Shown here: positions 10,301 to 20,449 of the stretch, one piece after another | Layout of the letters: each line of letters begins with the position of its first letter | How positions within the stretch are numbered: position 1 is the first letter of the stretch | Assembly (NCBI GenBank): GCA_032209605.1 | Contig: JASFXZ010000001.1 | Span: forward strand, 45,574,619-45,638,618 | Source of the DNA: Mactromeris polynyma | Taxonomy: Eukaryota > Mollusca > Bivalvia > Venerida > Mactridae | Length of the DNA stretch: 64,000 bases | Direction: 5' to 3' | Made by a program: the position numbers and the translations under genes | Notes under the pieces: model-generated | Told to the model about the DNA's origin: nothing | Seen by the model: only the letters and a program-made list of their open reading frames with translations | Databases searched by the model: none

Positions 10301-13300
10301 GTGGGGAGGCATTTTCCCAATTTTATCTAGGGTCTTTTTCCTAAATTGAACCGAAAAATTGGTCCAAGTCTGAGGTTGGGTCCAGCTTTAAGGTCTGGTC
10401 CAAGTCTAAAGTTGGGTCCAAGTCTAAGATTGGGTCCAAGTCTAAGGTTGGGTCCAAGTCTAAGGTTGGATTCAGCTCTAAGGTTGGGTCCAGCTCTAAG
10501 GTTGGGTCTAAGTCTAAGGTTGGGTCCAAGTCTAAGGTTTGGTCCAAGTCTGAGGTTGGGTCCAAGTCTAAGGTTTGGTCCAAGTCTGAGGTTTGGTCCA
10601 AGTCTGAAGATTAGTATTAGTCCAAGGTTGGGTCTAAGCCTGAAGTTAGGTATATATACCCTTAATGGAGAATTCAACCGCTACTTGACTGTTCCAAGGC
10701 AGTTTTCTTAATGAATGGTCCGGTCTTCACTCATCATTTATGTTTGTGTATTGTCTGTCTCTGTAATTGGTTTATTTTCATGTCACCTTGTGATGAGGTG
10801 GCACAGGAGATTTTGTCACAAGTTCTCTCCCTTTATCCCTTCTAGAGTTCTCTCCCTTTATCTCTTCTAGAGTTCTCTCCCTTTATCCCTTCTAGAGTTA
10901 TCTCCCTTAATCCCTTCTAGAGTGCTCTCCCTACATCCTTTCTAGAGTTCTCTATCTTCATTCCTTCTAGAGTTCTCTCCCTTAAAACCTTCTAGAGTTC
11001 TCTCCCTTTATCCCTTCTAGAATTATCTACCTTTATACCTTCTAGAGGTATCTCCTTTAATCCCTTCTAGAGTGCTCTCCCTTCATCCTTTATAGAGGTC
11101 TCTCCCTTTATACCTCCTAAAAGTTATCTCCCTTTATCCCTCCTAAAGTTCTCTCTTTTATCCCTTCAAGAGTTCTCTCCCTTTATCCCTTCTAGAGTTC
11201 TTCCCCTTCATCCTTTCTAGAGTTCTCTATCTTCATCCCTTCTAGAGTTCTCTCTCTTTAAACCTTCTAGAGTTCTCTCCCTTTATCCCTTCTAGAATTA
11301 TCTCCCTTTATCCCTTCTAAAAGTATCTCCTTTAATCCCTTCTAGAGTGCTCTCCCTTCATCCTTAATAGAGGTCTCTCCTTTTATCCCTCCTAGAGTTC
11401 TCTTCTTTTATCCCTTTTAGAGTTCTCTCCCTTTATCCCTTCTAGAGTTCTCTCCCTTTATCCCTTCTAGAGTTCTCTCCCTGTATTCCTTCTAGAGTTC
11501 TCTCCCGTTATTCCTTCTAGAGTTTTCTCCCTTGATCCCTTTTATAGTGTATTACATACTATTTTTTTACTACTTTCCTGAATTCATATATATTTGATAT
11601 TGATATTGGCTTGTGTATCAGGAGAATCAGATATTCAAATGTCACTGGTGTCTCTGTATAGTTTCGTATTTATACTCAGACAAATAAGGTTTGGGAATTC
11701 AGTCACTGTGCGTCCCCTGGATCTGATTATACAGAAATGCAAGTATGTTAGAATGAGGCTATTGTATAATTGCAACACTCTATGAATATTGTCTCATCAT
11801 GACAAATCCTTTAAATTATTTAAATAAAACACAACAGATCTATCATAGTCTGCACAATCATATAATCATATTGAAAACATGCTGTAAAATCGATGTATTT
11901 AAGTGAGCAGCATTAGCATTGTGGAATTCCTATGTCCAACCTGACATGTTGTTTTTGGTACTCTGACAACAGCCTTTTTCCATTTAACTTGTCCGTGGAC
12001 ACATAGAAAAAACTAAACTGTTCCAACAATGAAATAAATGTAAACATTATGGGTGTGAACAATGATTGGTTGTCCACCTATACATGCACTTGACAGCAAA
12101 AATATTCTAAAAATCTGAAAGTTATATACCAACCAGATTAAAATGTAAACAACACCATAATATTCACTACATGTATTTATATACATATTTGTCCTTAAAT
12201 ACAGTACGTATTGCATGTAATCTTTACATTTGATGCATTTTAATCTGGTTTGTATCAGACTTTTAAAATATTTTTGCTGTCGTGTGAGTATTGGAGGTGT
12301 ATTACCAAGGTGTTCCGATTGTCCAAAGACAAGTTGAAATTGTTTATATTTCCAAACCCCTGACATTCTCAGGGCCTCACACAGATACTTAGAGTACGTA
12401 ATATAAACTGACCGGGGGGGTGGGTTAAACCACAGGAGATTGTCACAAGTTCTCTCCATTTGATCTATCCCTTCTGGAGTTATTTCCCTTTATCCCTTCT
12501 ATAGTATATATATATATATATACACTTCGACGAATTTCTAATTGGCCACCTAGTTTCCGGTGCCAACTTTTTACTGTTTAAATCCCCCCTTTAGTTCGGA
12601 AACCCCTTAATTCAGGAAACCGGTCCAAACTTTTTACTATTTAAATCCCCCCTTTAGTTCGGAAACCCCATAATTAGGGAACCGGTCAAGAACTTTGGCC
12701 GAAGATGGATATTTCTATTATAAATCACTTCTTCAAACCTGACGGAAGATTTTGATACAGAGCATCAGACGAAATGATATACGAAGGCAATTTATTTGAT
12801 TAAACAATAATGGGTGAAGAAAGGATTGTTGCCTGGGAACGGTCTGGAGCTAAAACACCTCTGAAATTTAAACCTTGTTTTTTAAAGGGTGGACCCAACC
12901 TTACTCTTATCCTACCATCACTCAAATAAAACAAACTACAGGATATTGTCATAAACTCTTTCCTATTATTCAATCTACAGTTTTCTTCCTTTGCCTCTTC
13001 AATACAATACAGTTGTATGTATAAATAAAAATTATGTAGTAAAGAGAGAGAACTCTAGATGGGATAAAGGGAAAGAACTCGTGACAGTCTTGTGTGACTC
13101 GAACACGTCATCGGTACAGTTACATCTTCTTTGACTCTGTTCAGAATTTGTCGGAGCTACAGTTTGACATAAATTTGTCTCTTTCAGGATTGCGTGTGAA
13201 GTGTCATGGGAAGGGACACATATACTGGACGACAGGGAGTGGGGATAACAAGCGTACGTACAGTGCCACGGAAACTTACGTAGAAACAAGAATGGTCTTG

Positions 13301-16300
13301 TATGGAAATGGTTTGTATTTTCATTTACTTGCCAGCATTTATCATAAATGAATTTTGTAGAATTGTACGAGATAAAATTGATTTGTCTCCTGCCTTTGTC
13401 AGTGTAAACCATGTTTTTCCTGGAGATGACCCTTTGACCCCTGGAATATCTGAAAAAGCCACATTAGACCCTCAGGATTCGGGCTGAAGGGTCAGTGTTT
13501 CTCTAAGTTACAGGTATTTTGGCTATAATACGGTAAAATTGTAAGCTCATTCACAAACAATGCATTTTATCAGAAATTATCAGGAGGACAAAATTGGTGA
13601 TGTACTCTTGTTAACCTCTCGTTGACGGGTAGATGTTTGAGTCAACACCTTTGAAGTAATCTGCCAAAACTGATATTCACTCAATTAGTTGGATTGTTAA
13701 GGCGCTTTAGCGTCTCATTGCTATCATCGTCAACCGGATGTTCTACATTTAAGTACCGCCATATTCATTGTCTCAAGAAAATAGGACATGTAAAGTCCTC
13801 TGATTTTATTATAGATTTGATGAGTATAATGGCTGATTTGTCAGGGATATATCAATTGTGGAATGGGAGTCTTAATATAAATGGCTTTTGGTTCTATTAG
13901 GCCAGCAAATATTGATTCTACCAGGTCATTGGTTCTATTAGGCCAGCAAACATTGATTCTACCAGGTCATTGGTTCTATAAGGCCAGCAAATATTGATTC
14001 TACCAGGTCATTGGTTCTATTAGGCCAGCAAATATTGATTCTACCAGGTCATTGGTTCTATAAGGCCAGCTAATATTGATTCTACCAGGTCATTGGTTCT
14101 ATTAGGCCAGCAAATATTGATTCTACCAGGCCATTGGTTCTATTAGGCCAGCAAACATTGATTCTACCAGGTCATTGGTTCTATAAGGCCAGCTAATATT
14201 GATTCTACCAGGTCATTGGTTCTATTAGGCCAGCAAACATTGATTCTACCAGGTCATTGGTTCTATAAGGCCAGCAAACGTTGATTCTACCAGGTCATTG
14301 GTTCTATAAGGCCAGCTAATATTGATTCTACCAGGTCATTGGTTCTATCAGGTCAGTACATATTGATTCTACCAGGCCATTGGTTCTATAAGGCCAGCTA
14401 ATATTGATTCTACCAGGTCATTGGTTCTATAAGGCCAGCTAATATTGATTCTACCAGGTCATTGGTTCTATAAGGCCAGCTAATATTGATTCTACCAGGC
14501 CATTGGTTCTATAAGGCCAGCTAATATTGATTCTACCAGGTCATTGGTTCTATAAGGCCAGCTAATATTGATTCTACCAGGTCATTGGTTCTATCAGGCC
14601 AGCACATATTGATTCTACCAGGCCATTGGTTCTATTAGGCCAGCTAATATTGATTCTACCAGGTCATTGGTTCTATCAGGCCAGCTAATATTGATTCTAC
14701 CAGGTCATTGGTTCTATCAGGCCAGCACATATTGATTCTACCAGGTCATTGGTTCTATTAGGCCAGCTAATATTGATTCTATCAGTTAGTTATGCTTCAT
14801 GGTACTTGTACTAGACACATAATGGATATAAAGGGAGATAACTCATGACAATCTCCTGTGTTTTTGGATGTTTATATGCATAATGTGCCCTCTTATAATT
14901 CATTTCAGACTCCAACTCCGGCAGTGATGTTATTTTGAATGCCGGAAACCATATGTTCCCTTTCCAGTTTGTATTACCGTTGGGAATACCTGGTTCTTTT
15001 GAAGGGAAGACATCGTGCTATGTGAGATATTGGCTGAAAGCTACCATTGATAAGCCGTGGAAGTTTGATCCTGAATACAAGATGCTTATAAGTGTTGGTT
15101 CAGTGTTGGATCTAAACACTGTTCAAAATGCTATGGTAAGATACTAAGATTTGTTGGTTACCATGGTCCCCCCAGTTATCGTGGTACAAACGATTTCGGC
15201 CGATATTCTAAATTATCAAGCCAGACTCACATAAAAATTATACAAAATTGTCTATAATAATCATTACTACTCACTAAGGCCAGTTTCGATGTGTAATTCT
15301 TCATTTCCAAGTCCGAGATACCTCTTATTTACAGCTAGGTATCTGTTGCGTATGTAAAACATTACTAACAAGTTTTAGAGGGGGCCGTTTCAAACTTATT
15401 AAATGCAGTCGTCATGTGTGTGTCAGCCTCTTAACTAATCATTCAAACAACATTTTCTCCTAAACCACTTAGCCAATTTTGACTAAACTTCACAAGAGAG
15501 TTCCTTGTGTGGTCCTCTTTCAAAGTTGTTCAAATGGTTACGTTCTGTTTCATAAATAGGTCACAGGAGCTAAAAATAAATTTTAATATTGAAAACTTTA
15601 AAAATCTTCTTGTACAGAACCAAAAGGCCTAGAGCTTTTATATTTAGTATGTAACATTGCTAAATGGTCCCCTACCAAGATTTTTCAAATTATGCTGTGA
15701 TTTGTTAGAAATCTAAACAGAAGATACATATTATTGTACTCATTGTTACCAATGTTGTAGGCACCACAGCAGTCGTCTGACTCCAAGACAGTGTGTTGTT
15801 GTTGTTGTGAGAGTTCACCTATCACTGCAACCTTTCGTATTGATAAAACGGGATATGTGCCTGGAGAAGCTATTATTTGTAATGCTGAAATAAACGAGGG
15901 AACGGGACGTGGTGTTCATTCGTCCAAGATTAAACTGGTCATGGTAAGTTGCAAGCTTGCTTTGAACATACATGTATACTCAAGGTTCTACACTAACACT
16001 TGTCTGCCAATCACTGCAGGACTACCTTGCATTGGAAGTTGAACAGTCCGAGAGACTAGTTGAATTATGAGATGTAAACCATGACAACTTGTAAGTTGGA
16101 AGTACAAAAAGGAAAAGCAATATTCTGGAAAAAACAGTTTCACTCCCCTAAGTTTCCTTTTATTTAAACTTTTTTTATTTAATTACATTTTTCATAAAAA
16201 CACTCCATATTTCGGTACTGGTCACTATCCCTGTGTTGTCAGGACCACCTAATTTACCCGAAGACTACTTGATTTAAAAATACTCCAGTCCCAGGGACTT

Positions 16301-19300
16301 CCTGCTTGTAAGAGTTATAGTCCAAGCCTGTATACACATGTGTTCATTGATTACAAGATGTATGCTGTAAAAACCGACTCTGTTCCGAGATAAAGTATTG
16401 GTATATATCCTGTTATTGCCTCTTCTTATGTTTAATTTCACACTTTGATGTTATCATCTAATTCAAATTACTCAGTATTGTAATGAAACAATGTTTGAAA
16501 CTTAAACACTTAACCAAAATATGATCACTTGTATTGTATAACCAATAGTTATATATATATAATATATATATATATATGTATTATTATTTAGTGGTTAAAA
16601 TGAACATTCTTTTTTATAGGAAACTACATACAGGACACATGGTGGATCTACAACAAAAAGAGCAACTGAGATAGCGCGTCTCCAGCATGGTTCTATAGCT
16701 GGGGGACAGTCAGACGTATGGGCTGGAGAGCGGATGCAAATACCTCCAGTCCCGCCGTCATACCTCCCAGGATGCAATATCATTATAATTGTTTATTACA
16801 TTACAGTAAATATTTCTTATGACTTATGAAAAGAAAAAAATTACATTTTTAATCAGATAAACGATGATTGTTACTATTGTACATTATATTGTTATATATT
16901 TTTTTACAAATCTCTGCAATGCAGTTTTTAACAATGACATTTACATGTGGTTATTTTAAATTCATGTTCTGTATTGCTACATAAATCCATGATCGTACGG
17001 CTACATAAACCCATGTTCTGTATAGCTACATAAAGCCATGTTCTGTACGGCTACATAAATCCATGTTCTGTATAGCTACATAAAGCCATGGTCTGTACGG
17101 CTACAAACATCCATGTTCTGTACGGCAACATAAATCCATGTTCTGTATGATCACATAAATCCATGTTCTGTACGACTGCATAAATCCATGTTCTGTATTG
17201 CTACATAAATCCATGTTCTGTATGGCTACATAAATCCATGTTCTGTATGATCACATAAATCCATGTTCTGTACAACTACATAAATCCATGTTCTGTACGG
17301 CAACATAAATCCATGTTCTGTATGATCACATAAATCCATGTTCTGTATGGCTACATAAATCCATGTTCTGTATGATCACATAAATCCCTGTTCTGTATGA
17401 TTACATAAATCCATGTTTTGTTTGACTACATAAATCTATATTCTGTATGGCTACATAAATCCATGTTCTGTACAACTACATAAATCCATGTTTTGAATGA
17501 CTGCATAAGTCCATGTTCTGTACGGCTACATAAACCCATGTTCGGTATGATTACATAAATCCATGTTCTGTACGGCTACATAAACCCATGTTCTGTACGA
17601 CTACATAAATACATGTACTGTTCGACTACATAAATCCGTGTACTGTATGACTACATTATTTGTTTTCATTTATACATGTAACACATTAATATTCTCTTTC
17701 AGATGGAAATTGATGTTGCAGATACACCATTTGACCTTAAACTTCCGTTGCCTGTTGTCATAGGAACAATTCCAGTACAGTCAGTAGTGAACCAGTTTAT
17801 GCCGCAGTTACCACCAGGCACAATGACTAACCAGCCTCTTGGATTTCAGGCCCCTGTGAACTTTGATTTGCGTAAATACAATTCTTACTGGTTCAATTTG
17901 TTAACAAGTGAATATCAAATAATACATGAAGTCTAAATAAATTTTCTGTTTTAAAGTAAACAATAGATAGTTCCCATGTCCACAATATTTACCTCCCTTG
18001 TTCATAATCATCAGCCATTTTGATAGGCAAAACTGATAAGTACTTGTAGGAGTAATTCCCAAATATGTGATCATTGAGAAAATAACAAGAGATTTTGCAC
18101 ATGACAACCACTTTTTCTTTAACTTTCTGAGTCATCTACCCATATGAGCATAATGAAAAGTTACTTTTGTATATCTAATTATTTTATCATCGTTTACATT
18201 ATATTCCCTATAAACTCTAAAGAAATTAGCCTATCGATGTGGGAACTATCTATTGAACCAAGATTTGCCGATAACAATATAGTTTTATTAAACCTTGTTT
18301 CAAAAATGCTCGAATTTAGCTTAACAGCTCATATGAGCACAACAATGTGCTCATGGTAGCTATTGTGATCGCCCTGTGTACATCCTGCACAATCAAGTTG
18401 TTAACAATTGAGAGGTCTCCATTTTGGCCCAACCTTAATCAAATGTCTTTAGCATGGTTCCCCTCAATTATATCTCTTACAACTTAGATACATTGTATTC
18501 GATTGTTGTGGGTAAACATTTAGCTCACTAGGTCAAACCATTGAAGAAACGTTGCTTTACTGTAATGGTCCCATTTTCTGTCTTATCTACATGAGACCTA
18601 ACCAGAATGTTTAAAATCAACCTTGATTATGTTAGGTCATAAACTAGAACACCTGGTGATATTTTAAAAACAAAGTTAACACCCTAGAGGCGGCTGCGGG
18701 ACAACTCGACCCCTGAACAATTCGACCCCATACTAAATCGGCCCCTAAGTCAACTCGACCCACGTCAACTCGACCCCTAAGTCGACTCGACCCCTAATTT
18801 TGCTAAGTCAATTGGACACCTCTGTATTGTTATCGGGTGTAGTGTAAAAGATAATTTACTCTAAATAAGTAATTATTTTGTGTAGCATTGTTTTAATGGA
18901 TAAATGTAACACATGTAATTGCCTTTGTCTGACCTGATTGGGTTTATGTTTGGTTGATTATCCATTGTTCTTCATTGGAGGTGTTGATTTCTTCTTTTAT
19001 AAGTGTGTGTAATTGTCGAAACAATCTCAGAGTTATACTTTGAAATTTTAGAACGTAACAAAAGTGTAGAGCGAGTAACAAGAACATTTGGATAAATTTC
19101 GAGTTTATGTCTGAATTTCAGTCTTATATTCATTCAGAATGTATTTTAAAAAGATAACAATCAATTGAAAATGTGTATGTTTTATTACAAATGAAAATGA
19201 AACAAACAGAAATTATAAATAACAAAACAATTTATAAATACAAGTTATATAAATTAATATTCGATAACAAAATATAACAAAAACATTAACAAAAACATAA

Positions 19301-20005
19301 ACCAAAACATAATAAATTTCATAATTTACGTACAATAATTCAAATATTTTCATTTCATCTGAGGGGTCGAATTGACATGCCGAATAATCGGAAAGTAGGG
19401 GTCGAATTGTACAGGGGTCGAATTGACTCAGTTTTTTTGCAGGGGTCGAATTGTTCAGGGGTCGAGTCGTCCTGATACCCCTAGAGGCCATGTGTATTAC
19501 CTCGATCTTCCTGAATGAAATGTAGGCCAAGTTATGAAGTTTCTCTGATACTCGGCTGCGCGATAACGGGTCATCAGGGCATTCCTATTACTTGACTCCT
19601 ATTATCTCCTCAATAATGTCTGCTTTGAGTGCATGAGGTCGTGGGTTCGATCCATGGCCGAGTCATACCAAAGACGTGAAAATGGTACTGGTAGCTCCCT
19701 TGCTGGCACTCAGTATATAAAGGGTAGTATCAGAAGATAAATAAGCCCAGATAAATATCTTTTAGTGCTTACCTTGTTGGTCGTATAAGAGCTTTGTAGC
19801 TCATGTTACTTGTTGACCGTATACAACGTTATATAAATGTATAAAGCTGCTGTATCTTTCAGCTCCGCCATCGTACCAGGAATGTTGTCTAGGGAAAGTG
19901 GACACGACAGATGATGATGACAAGCATGCTGCAGGAAACATGCAGTATTCACCAGCGTATACATACTATGACTGGATGAACCATCCTGGACCCAGTGCTT
20001 CGTAA
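7244..20005 (+). CDS. Alpha-arrestin (ARRDC-like) gene, 7 exons, 382 aa
   Basis: Seven exons joined at GT-AG sites: 7244-7361, 13188-13310, 14909-15135, 15761-15943, 16620-16805, 17703-17871 and 19863-20005. They total 1149 bp with phases agreeing at every junction (1,1,0,0,0,1), giving 382 aa plus TAA. The N-terminal arrestin fold covers residues 1 to about 156, with YFPGQVIQGQV near residue 20 and GNHMFPFQFVLP later. The C-terminal arrestin fold starts at about 157, with a run of five Cys at 168-172, then GYVPGEAIICNAEI and IPPVPPSYLPGC. PPSY at 337-340 is a PPxY motif that in this family binds WW domains of NEDD4-type ubiquitin ligases. Alpha-arrestins are cytosolic or endosomal adaptors for receptor and transporter ubiquitination and sorting. 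Length and order fit ARRDC2/3/4-type proteins; the paralogue cannot be settled here. Reading through the exon 6 donor gives a stop at about 17936 and a form without PPxY. Confidence 0.93.
7488..7575 (+). repeat. Detached units of the 58-bp satellite
   Basis: About 1.5 units of the satellite that dominates 8471-9966. They are separated from it by the mobile element at 7582-8467, which inserted into the array. The segment ends in TGTAGGCCTATATCAGG, which also follows the last unit at 9957-9979. Confidence 0.85.
7582..8467 (+). mobile_element. CACTA-like non-autonomous element (outer), interrupted
   Basis: The same family as 24292-24574. Shared blocks are CAGGATTTGG at the left, GGGTTTTGTTGAAGCC with CTTATAAAACGGC, the CAGAATCGCTTATTTGAAAA segment, and at the right CATGTAAGGTT, GGGTGCT and a CTAGTG terminus. 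The extreme left end is lost or diverged. A second element (7776-8406) sits inside it. The flanks are the 58-bp satellite. CACTA affiliation is inferred from the CACTAG-type terminus. Confidence 0.75.
7776..8406 (+). mobile_element. 631-bp TIR element nested in the CACTA-like element
   Basis: Begins CAGGGGCGTAGGA and ends TCCTACGTGCATG, imperfect inverted ends. GACAT lies on both sides (7771-7775 and 8407-8411). The related element at 24292-24574 is uninterrupted here and carries a single GACAT followed by ACATGTAAGG, so it shows the pre-insertion state and supports a 5-bp duplication. Subterminal GGGGCCGCGGA and TCCGCGGCCCC blocks are also inverted. No coding region. Confidence 0.85.
8471..9966 (+). 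repeat. 58-bp satellite, about 25 copies, in arrestin intron 1
   Basis: Unit contains GATCTCACACTCGACTACAT, CATGATGATGTAAACTGTAG and TATGATTGTATAATATT; the period is exactly 58 bp. Variants are few (CATAATGATG, ACTCAACTAC). One unit near 9500 has a 2-3 base insertion (TATGTCAATTG). Low divergence suggests recent amplification or ongoing homogenisation. Confidence 0.97.
10231..10312 (+). repeat. Dispersed repeat ending GGGGAGGCATT, copy 1
   Basis: A degenerate ~80-bp segment starting TTTGCCCTTAC and ending TCTGTGTGGGGAGGCATT. It recurs at 28067-28140 and 35781-35856. Nature unknown; no ends or TSD can be defined. Confidence 0.6.
10340..10650 (+). repeat. 18-bp minisatellite, about 17 copies
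   Basis: Unit GGTCCAAGTCTAAGGTTG with moderate divergence (GGTTTG, AGCTCTAAG). The period is a multiple of 3 and the unit lacks stops, so open frames of about 85-120 codons run on both strands (LGPNLR- and SLRLGP-type peptides). These are not genes. Confidence 0.93.
10804..11550 (+). repeat. 25-bp minisatellite, about 29 copies, expanded inside a dispersed repeat
   Basis: Unit AGTTCTCTCCCTTTATCCCT followed by TCTAG, strongly pyrimidine-rich. The array is preceded by CACAGGAGATTTTGTCACA. Single-unit copies with the same CAGGAGATT...TCAC lead lie at 12432-12506, 13043-13092 (reverse), 14822-14861 (reverse) and 40488-40550. The array therefore looks like an internal expansion of a short dispersed repeat. 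Confidence 0.92.
12092..12281. repeat. Foldback (inverted repeat) element in intron 1
   Basis: The left arm (12092-12150, GACAGCAAAAATATTCTAAA...) and the right arm (about 12230-12281, ending TTTAAAATATTTTTGCTGTC) are imperfect inverted copies around a loop of about 80 bp. It would form a long hairpin and is probably a MITE. An overlapping 148-codon minus-strand open frame has no recognisable features. Confidence 0.75.
12432..12506 (+). repeat. Single-unit copy of the dispersed repeat that seeded the 25-bp array
   Basis: Reads CAGGAGATTGTCACAAGTTC then TCTCC, CCCTTCTGGAG and CCCTTTATCCCTTCTATAG. Only about two 25-bp-like units, against about 29 at 10804-11550. Confidence 0.75.
12545..12690 (+). 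repeat. Tandem duplication of about 65 bp
   Basis: A segment with CCAACTTTTTACTGTTTAAA, TCCCCCCTTTAGTTCGGAAA and CCCCTTAATTCAGGAAACCGG is followed directly by a near copy. No function evident. Confidence 0.75.
13043..13092 (-). repeat. Dispersed repeat (reverse copy) upstream of exon 2
   Basis: Reverse complement of the CAGGAGATTGTCAC / CCCTTTATCCC family, ending about 95 bp before arrestin exon 2. Part of the family at 10804, 12432, 14822 (reverse) and 40488. Confidence 0.65.
13188..13310 (+). CDS. Alpha-arrestin exon 2
   Basis: Acceptor CTTTCAG|GATTGCG; the split Gly codon is restored with exon 1. Encodes GLRVKCHGKGHIYWTT and ETYVETRMVLYGN, typical of the N-terminal arrestin fold. Donor AAATG|GTTTGT, phase 1. 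Confidence 0.9.
13700..13810 (+). repeat. Dispersed repeat GGCGCTTTAGCGTCTC, copy 1
   Basis: About 110 bp shared with 21493-21607: GGCGCTTTAGCGTCTC, TTGCTATCATCG, CAACCGGA, AAGTACCGCCAT, CAAGAAAATAG and CCTCTGATTT. Probably a mobile-element fragment; type unknown. Confidence 0.75.
13890..14795 (+). repeat. 41-bp minisatellite, about 22 copies, in intron 2
   Basis: Unit TTGGTTCTATAAGGCCAGCT then AATATTGATTCTACCAGGTCA, exact 41-bp period. Variants TATTAGG/TATAAGG/TATCAGG and GCAAATATT/GCTAATATT/GCACATATT occur in mixed order. It ends about 115 bp before exon 3. A reverse copy of the dispersed CAGGAGATT repeat lies at 14822-14861. Confidence 0.96.
14909..15135 (+). CDS. Alpha-arrestin exon 3
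   Basis: Acceptor CATTTCAG|ACTCC. Encodes the family block GNHMFPFQFVLPLGIPGSFE followed by CYVRYWLKATIDKPW and VLDLNTVQNAM. Donor ATG|GTAAGA, phase 0. Ends the N-terminal arrestin fold. Confidence 0.93.
15761..15943 (+). CDS. Alpha-arrestin exon 4
   Basis: Acceptor GTTGTAG|GCACC. Encodes TVCCCCCESSPITATFRI and GYVPGEAIICNAEI, the start of the C-terminal arrestin fold. Donor ATG|GTAAGT, phase 0. Confidence 0.93.
16620..16805 (+). CDS. Alpha-arrestin exon 5
   Basis: Acceptor TTTTATAG|GAAAC. Encodes ETTYRTHGGSTTKRATEI, then MQIPPVPPSYLPGCNIIIIV, a conserved stretch of the C-terminal fold. Donor ACA|GTAAAT, phase 0. Confidence 0.9.
16975..17660 (+). repeat. 25-bp minisatellite, about 27 copies, filling most of intron 5
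   Basis: Unit TACATAAATCCATGTTCTGT followed by a variable 5-base part (ACGGC, ATGGC, ATGAT, ACAAC). The array makes up about three quarters of the 897-bp intron and ends about 45 bp before exon 6. Confidence 0.95.
17703..17871 (+). CDS. Alpha-arrestin exon 6
   Basis: Acceptor CTCTTTCAG|ATGG. Encodes MEIDVADTPFDLKLPLPVVI and onward to PVNFDL, the last strands of the C-terminal fold. Donor TTGC|GTAAAT, phase 1; the split codon becomes Pro with exon 7. Confidence 0.88.
18692..19478. mobile_element. 787-bp Mutator-like TIR element in intron 6
   Basis: Left arm reads GGACAACTCGACCCCTGAAC then AATTCGACCCC; the right arm, reversed, reads GGACGACTCGACCCCTGAAC then AATTCGACCCC. Both arms continue inward with several spaced TCGACCCC words. 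CCCTAGAGGC is on both sides (18682-18691 and 19479-19488), a 10-bp target duplication. Long TIRs with a 9-10 bp duplication are typical of Mutator-like elements (inference). The interior is AT-rich and has no transposase. Confidence 0.85.
19608..19835 (+). mobile_element. tRNA-derived SINE (type 2), 5'-degraded, in intron 6
   Basis: Shares CCAAAGACGTGAAAATGGTA, GCACTCAGTATATAAAGGGT and GAGCTTTGTAGCTCATGTTA with the fuller copy at 41567-41813. The B-box-like GGTTCGATCCA is at about 19646; the A-box region is degraded. It ends about 28 bp before exon 7. Confidence 0.8.
19863..20005 (+). CDS. Alpha-arrestin exon 7 (PPxY tail and stop)
   Basis: Acceptor ATCTTTCAG|CTCCG. Encodes PPSYQECCLGKVDTTDDDD and ends YTYYDWMNHPGPSAS, TAA at 20003-20005. 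The proline restored at the junction gives PPPSY. The acidic stretch and the Tyr-rich end resemble other invertebrate ARRDC tails. Confidence 0.9.
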
Positions 20006-20342
20006 ACTACAAGATGTATACATGATATCTATAATCCATGATTTTTTATTCATAGTAGCGCAATGGTTTTTAAGTTGCATATGAATACTTTCAAATATAC
20101 ATGTAGTCGTACATTTTTAAAATGGGGTTAGTGTAAACATTGCCTTCTGATTACCTCTGAATTCTTAATCGTGATACAAGATTGAGTGCCATTGAGAGCT
20201 AGAAATTTTGACTGCTACCTAGGAAACTACATATAGCTATACATGTATATGTCAATATGTTGTTGTATATAACTTTATAAGTCAATGTATTATGACTTAA
20301 CTGGTGCATGTTGTTGGTATTCTTATGTAATTTCTGTAATAC

Positions 20343-20400
20343 CAGGGCTCTAGAAATCCAGTCGGGACAAGTGTATTTAAAGATAATTTCTAGAGCCCTG
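20343..20400. mobile_element. 58-bp hairpin MITE remnant in the arrestin 3' UTR
   Basis: CAGGGCTCTAGAAAT (20343-20357) and ATTTCTAGAGCCCTG (20386-20400) are perfect 15-bp inverted repeats around a 28-bp loop. The flanks AATAC and AATAT match at 4 of 5 bases, compatible with a worn 5-bp target duplication. If the transcript uses the signal at 20425, the mRNA carries a stable stem-loop just before the poly(A) site. Confidence 0.8.
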
Positions 20401-20424
20401 AATATGTATCATTGTCATGTGATA

Positions 20425-20430
20425 AATAAA
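20425..20430 (+). promoter_or_regulatory. Polyadenylation signal AATAAA for the alpha-arrestin gene
   Basis: Canonical AATAAA 420 bp after the stop codon and 25 bp after the hairpin. It is the first clear hexamer in the 3' flank, giving a plausible 3' UTR of about 440 bp. Confidence 0.6.
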
Positions 20431-20449
20431 TCTTCTTTTAATATGTACT

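Noticed and set aside
10327..10711. LGPNLR / SLRLGP repeat frames on both strands
   Set aside because: Translation of the 18-bp minisatellite; open on both strands because the unit has no stops.
12013..12459. 148-codon minus-strand open frame in arrestin intron 1
   Set aside because: It spans a foldback repeat and has no domain; translation is what an AT-rich hairpin would give by chance.
17703..17936. Exon 6 with its read-through as a separate 77-aa gene
   Set aside because: The sequence is an internal arrestin exon with a good acceptor and donor; the tail after 17871 is intron. Intron retention remains possible.
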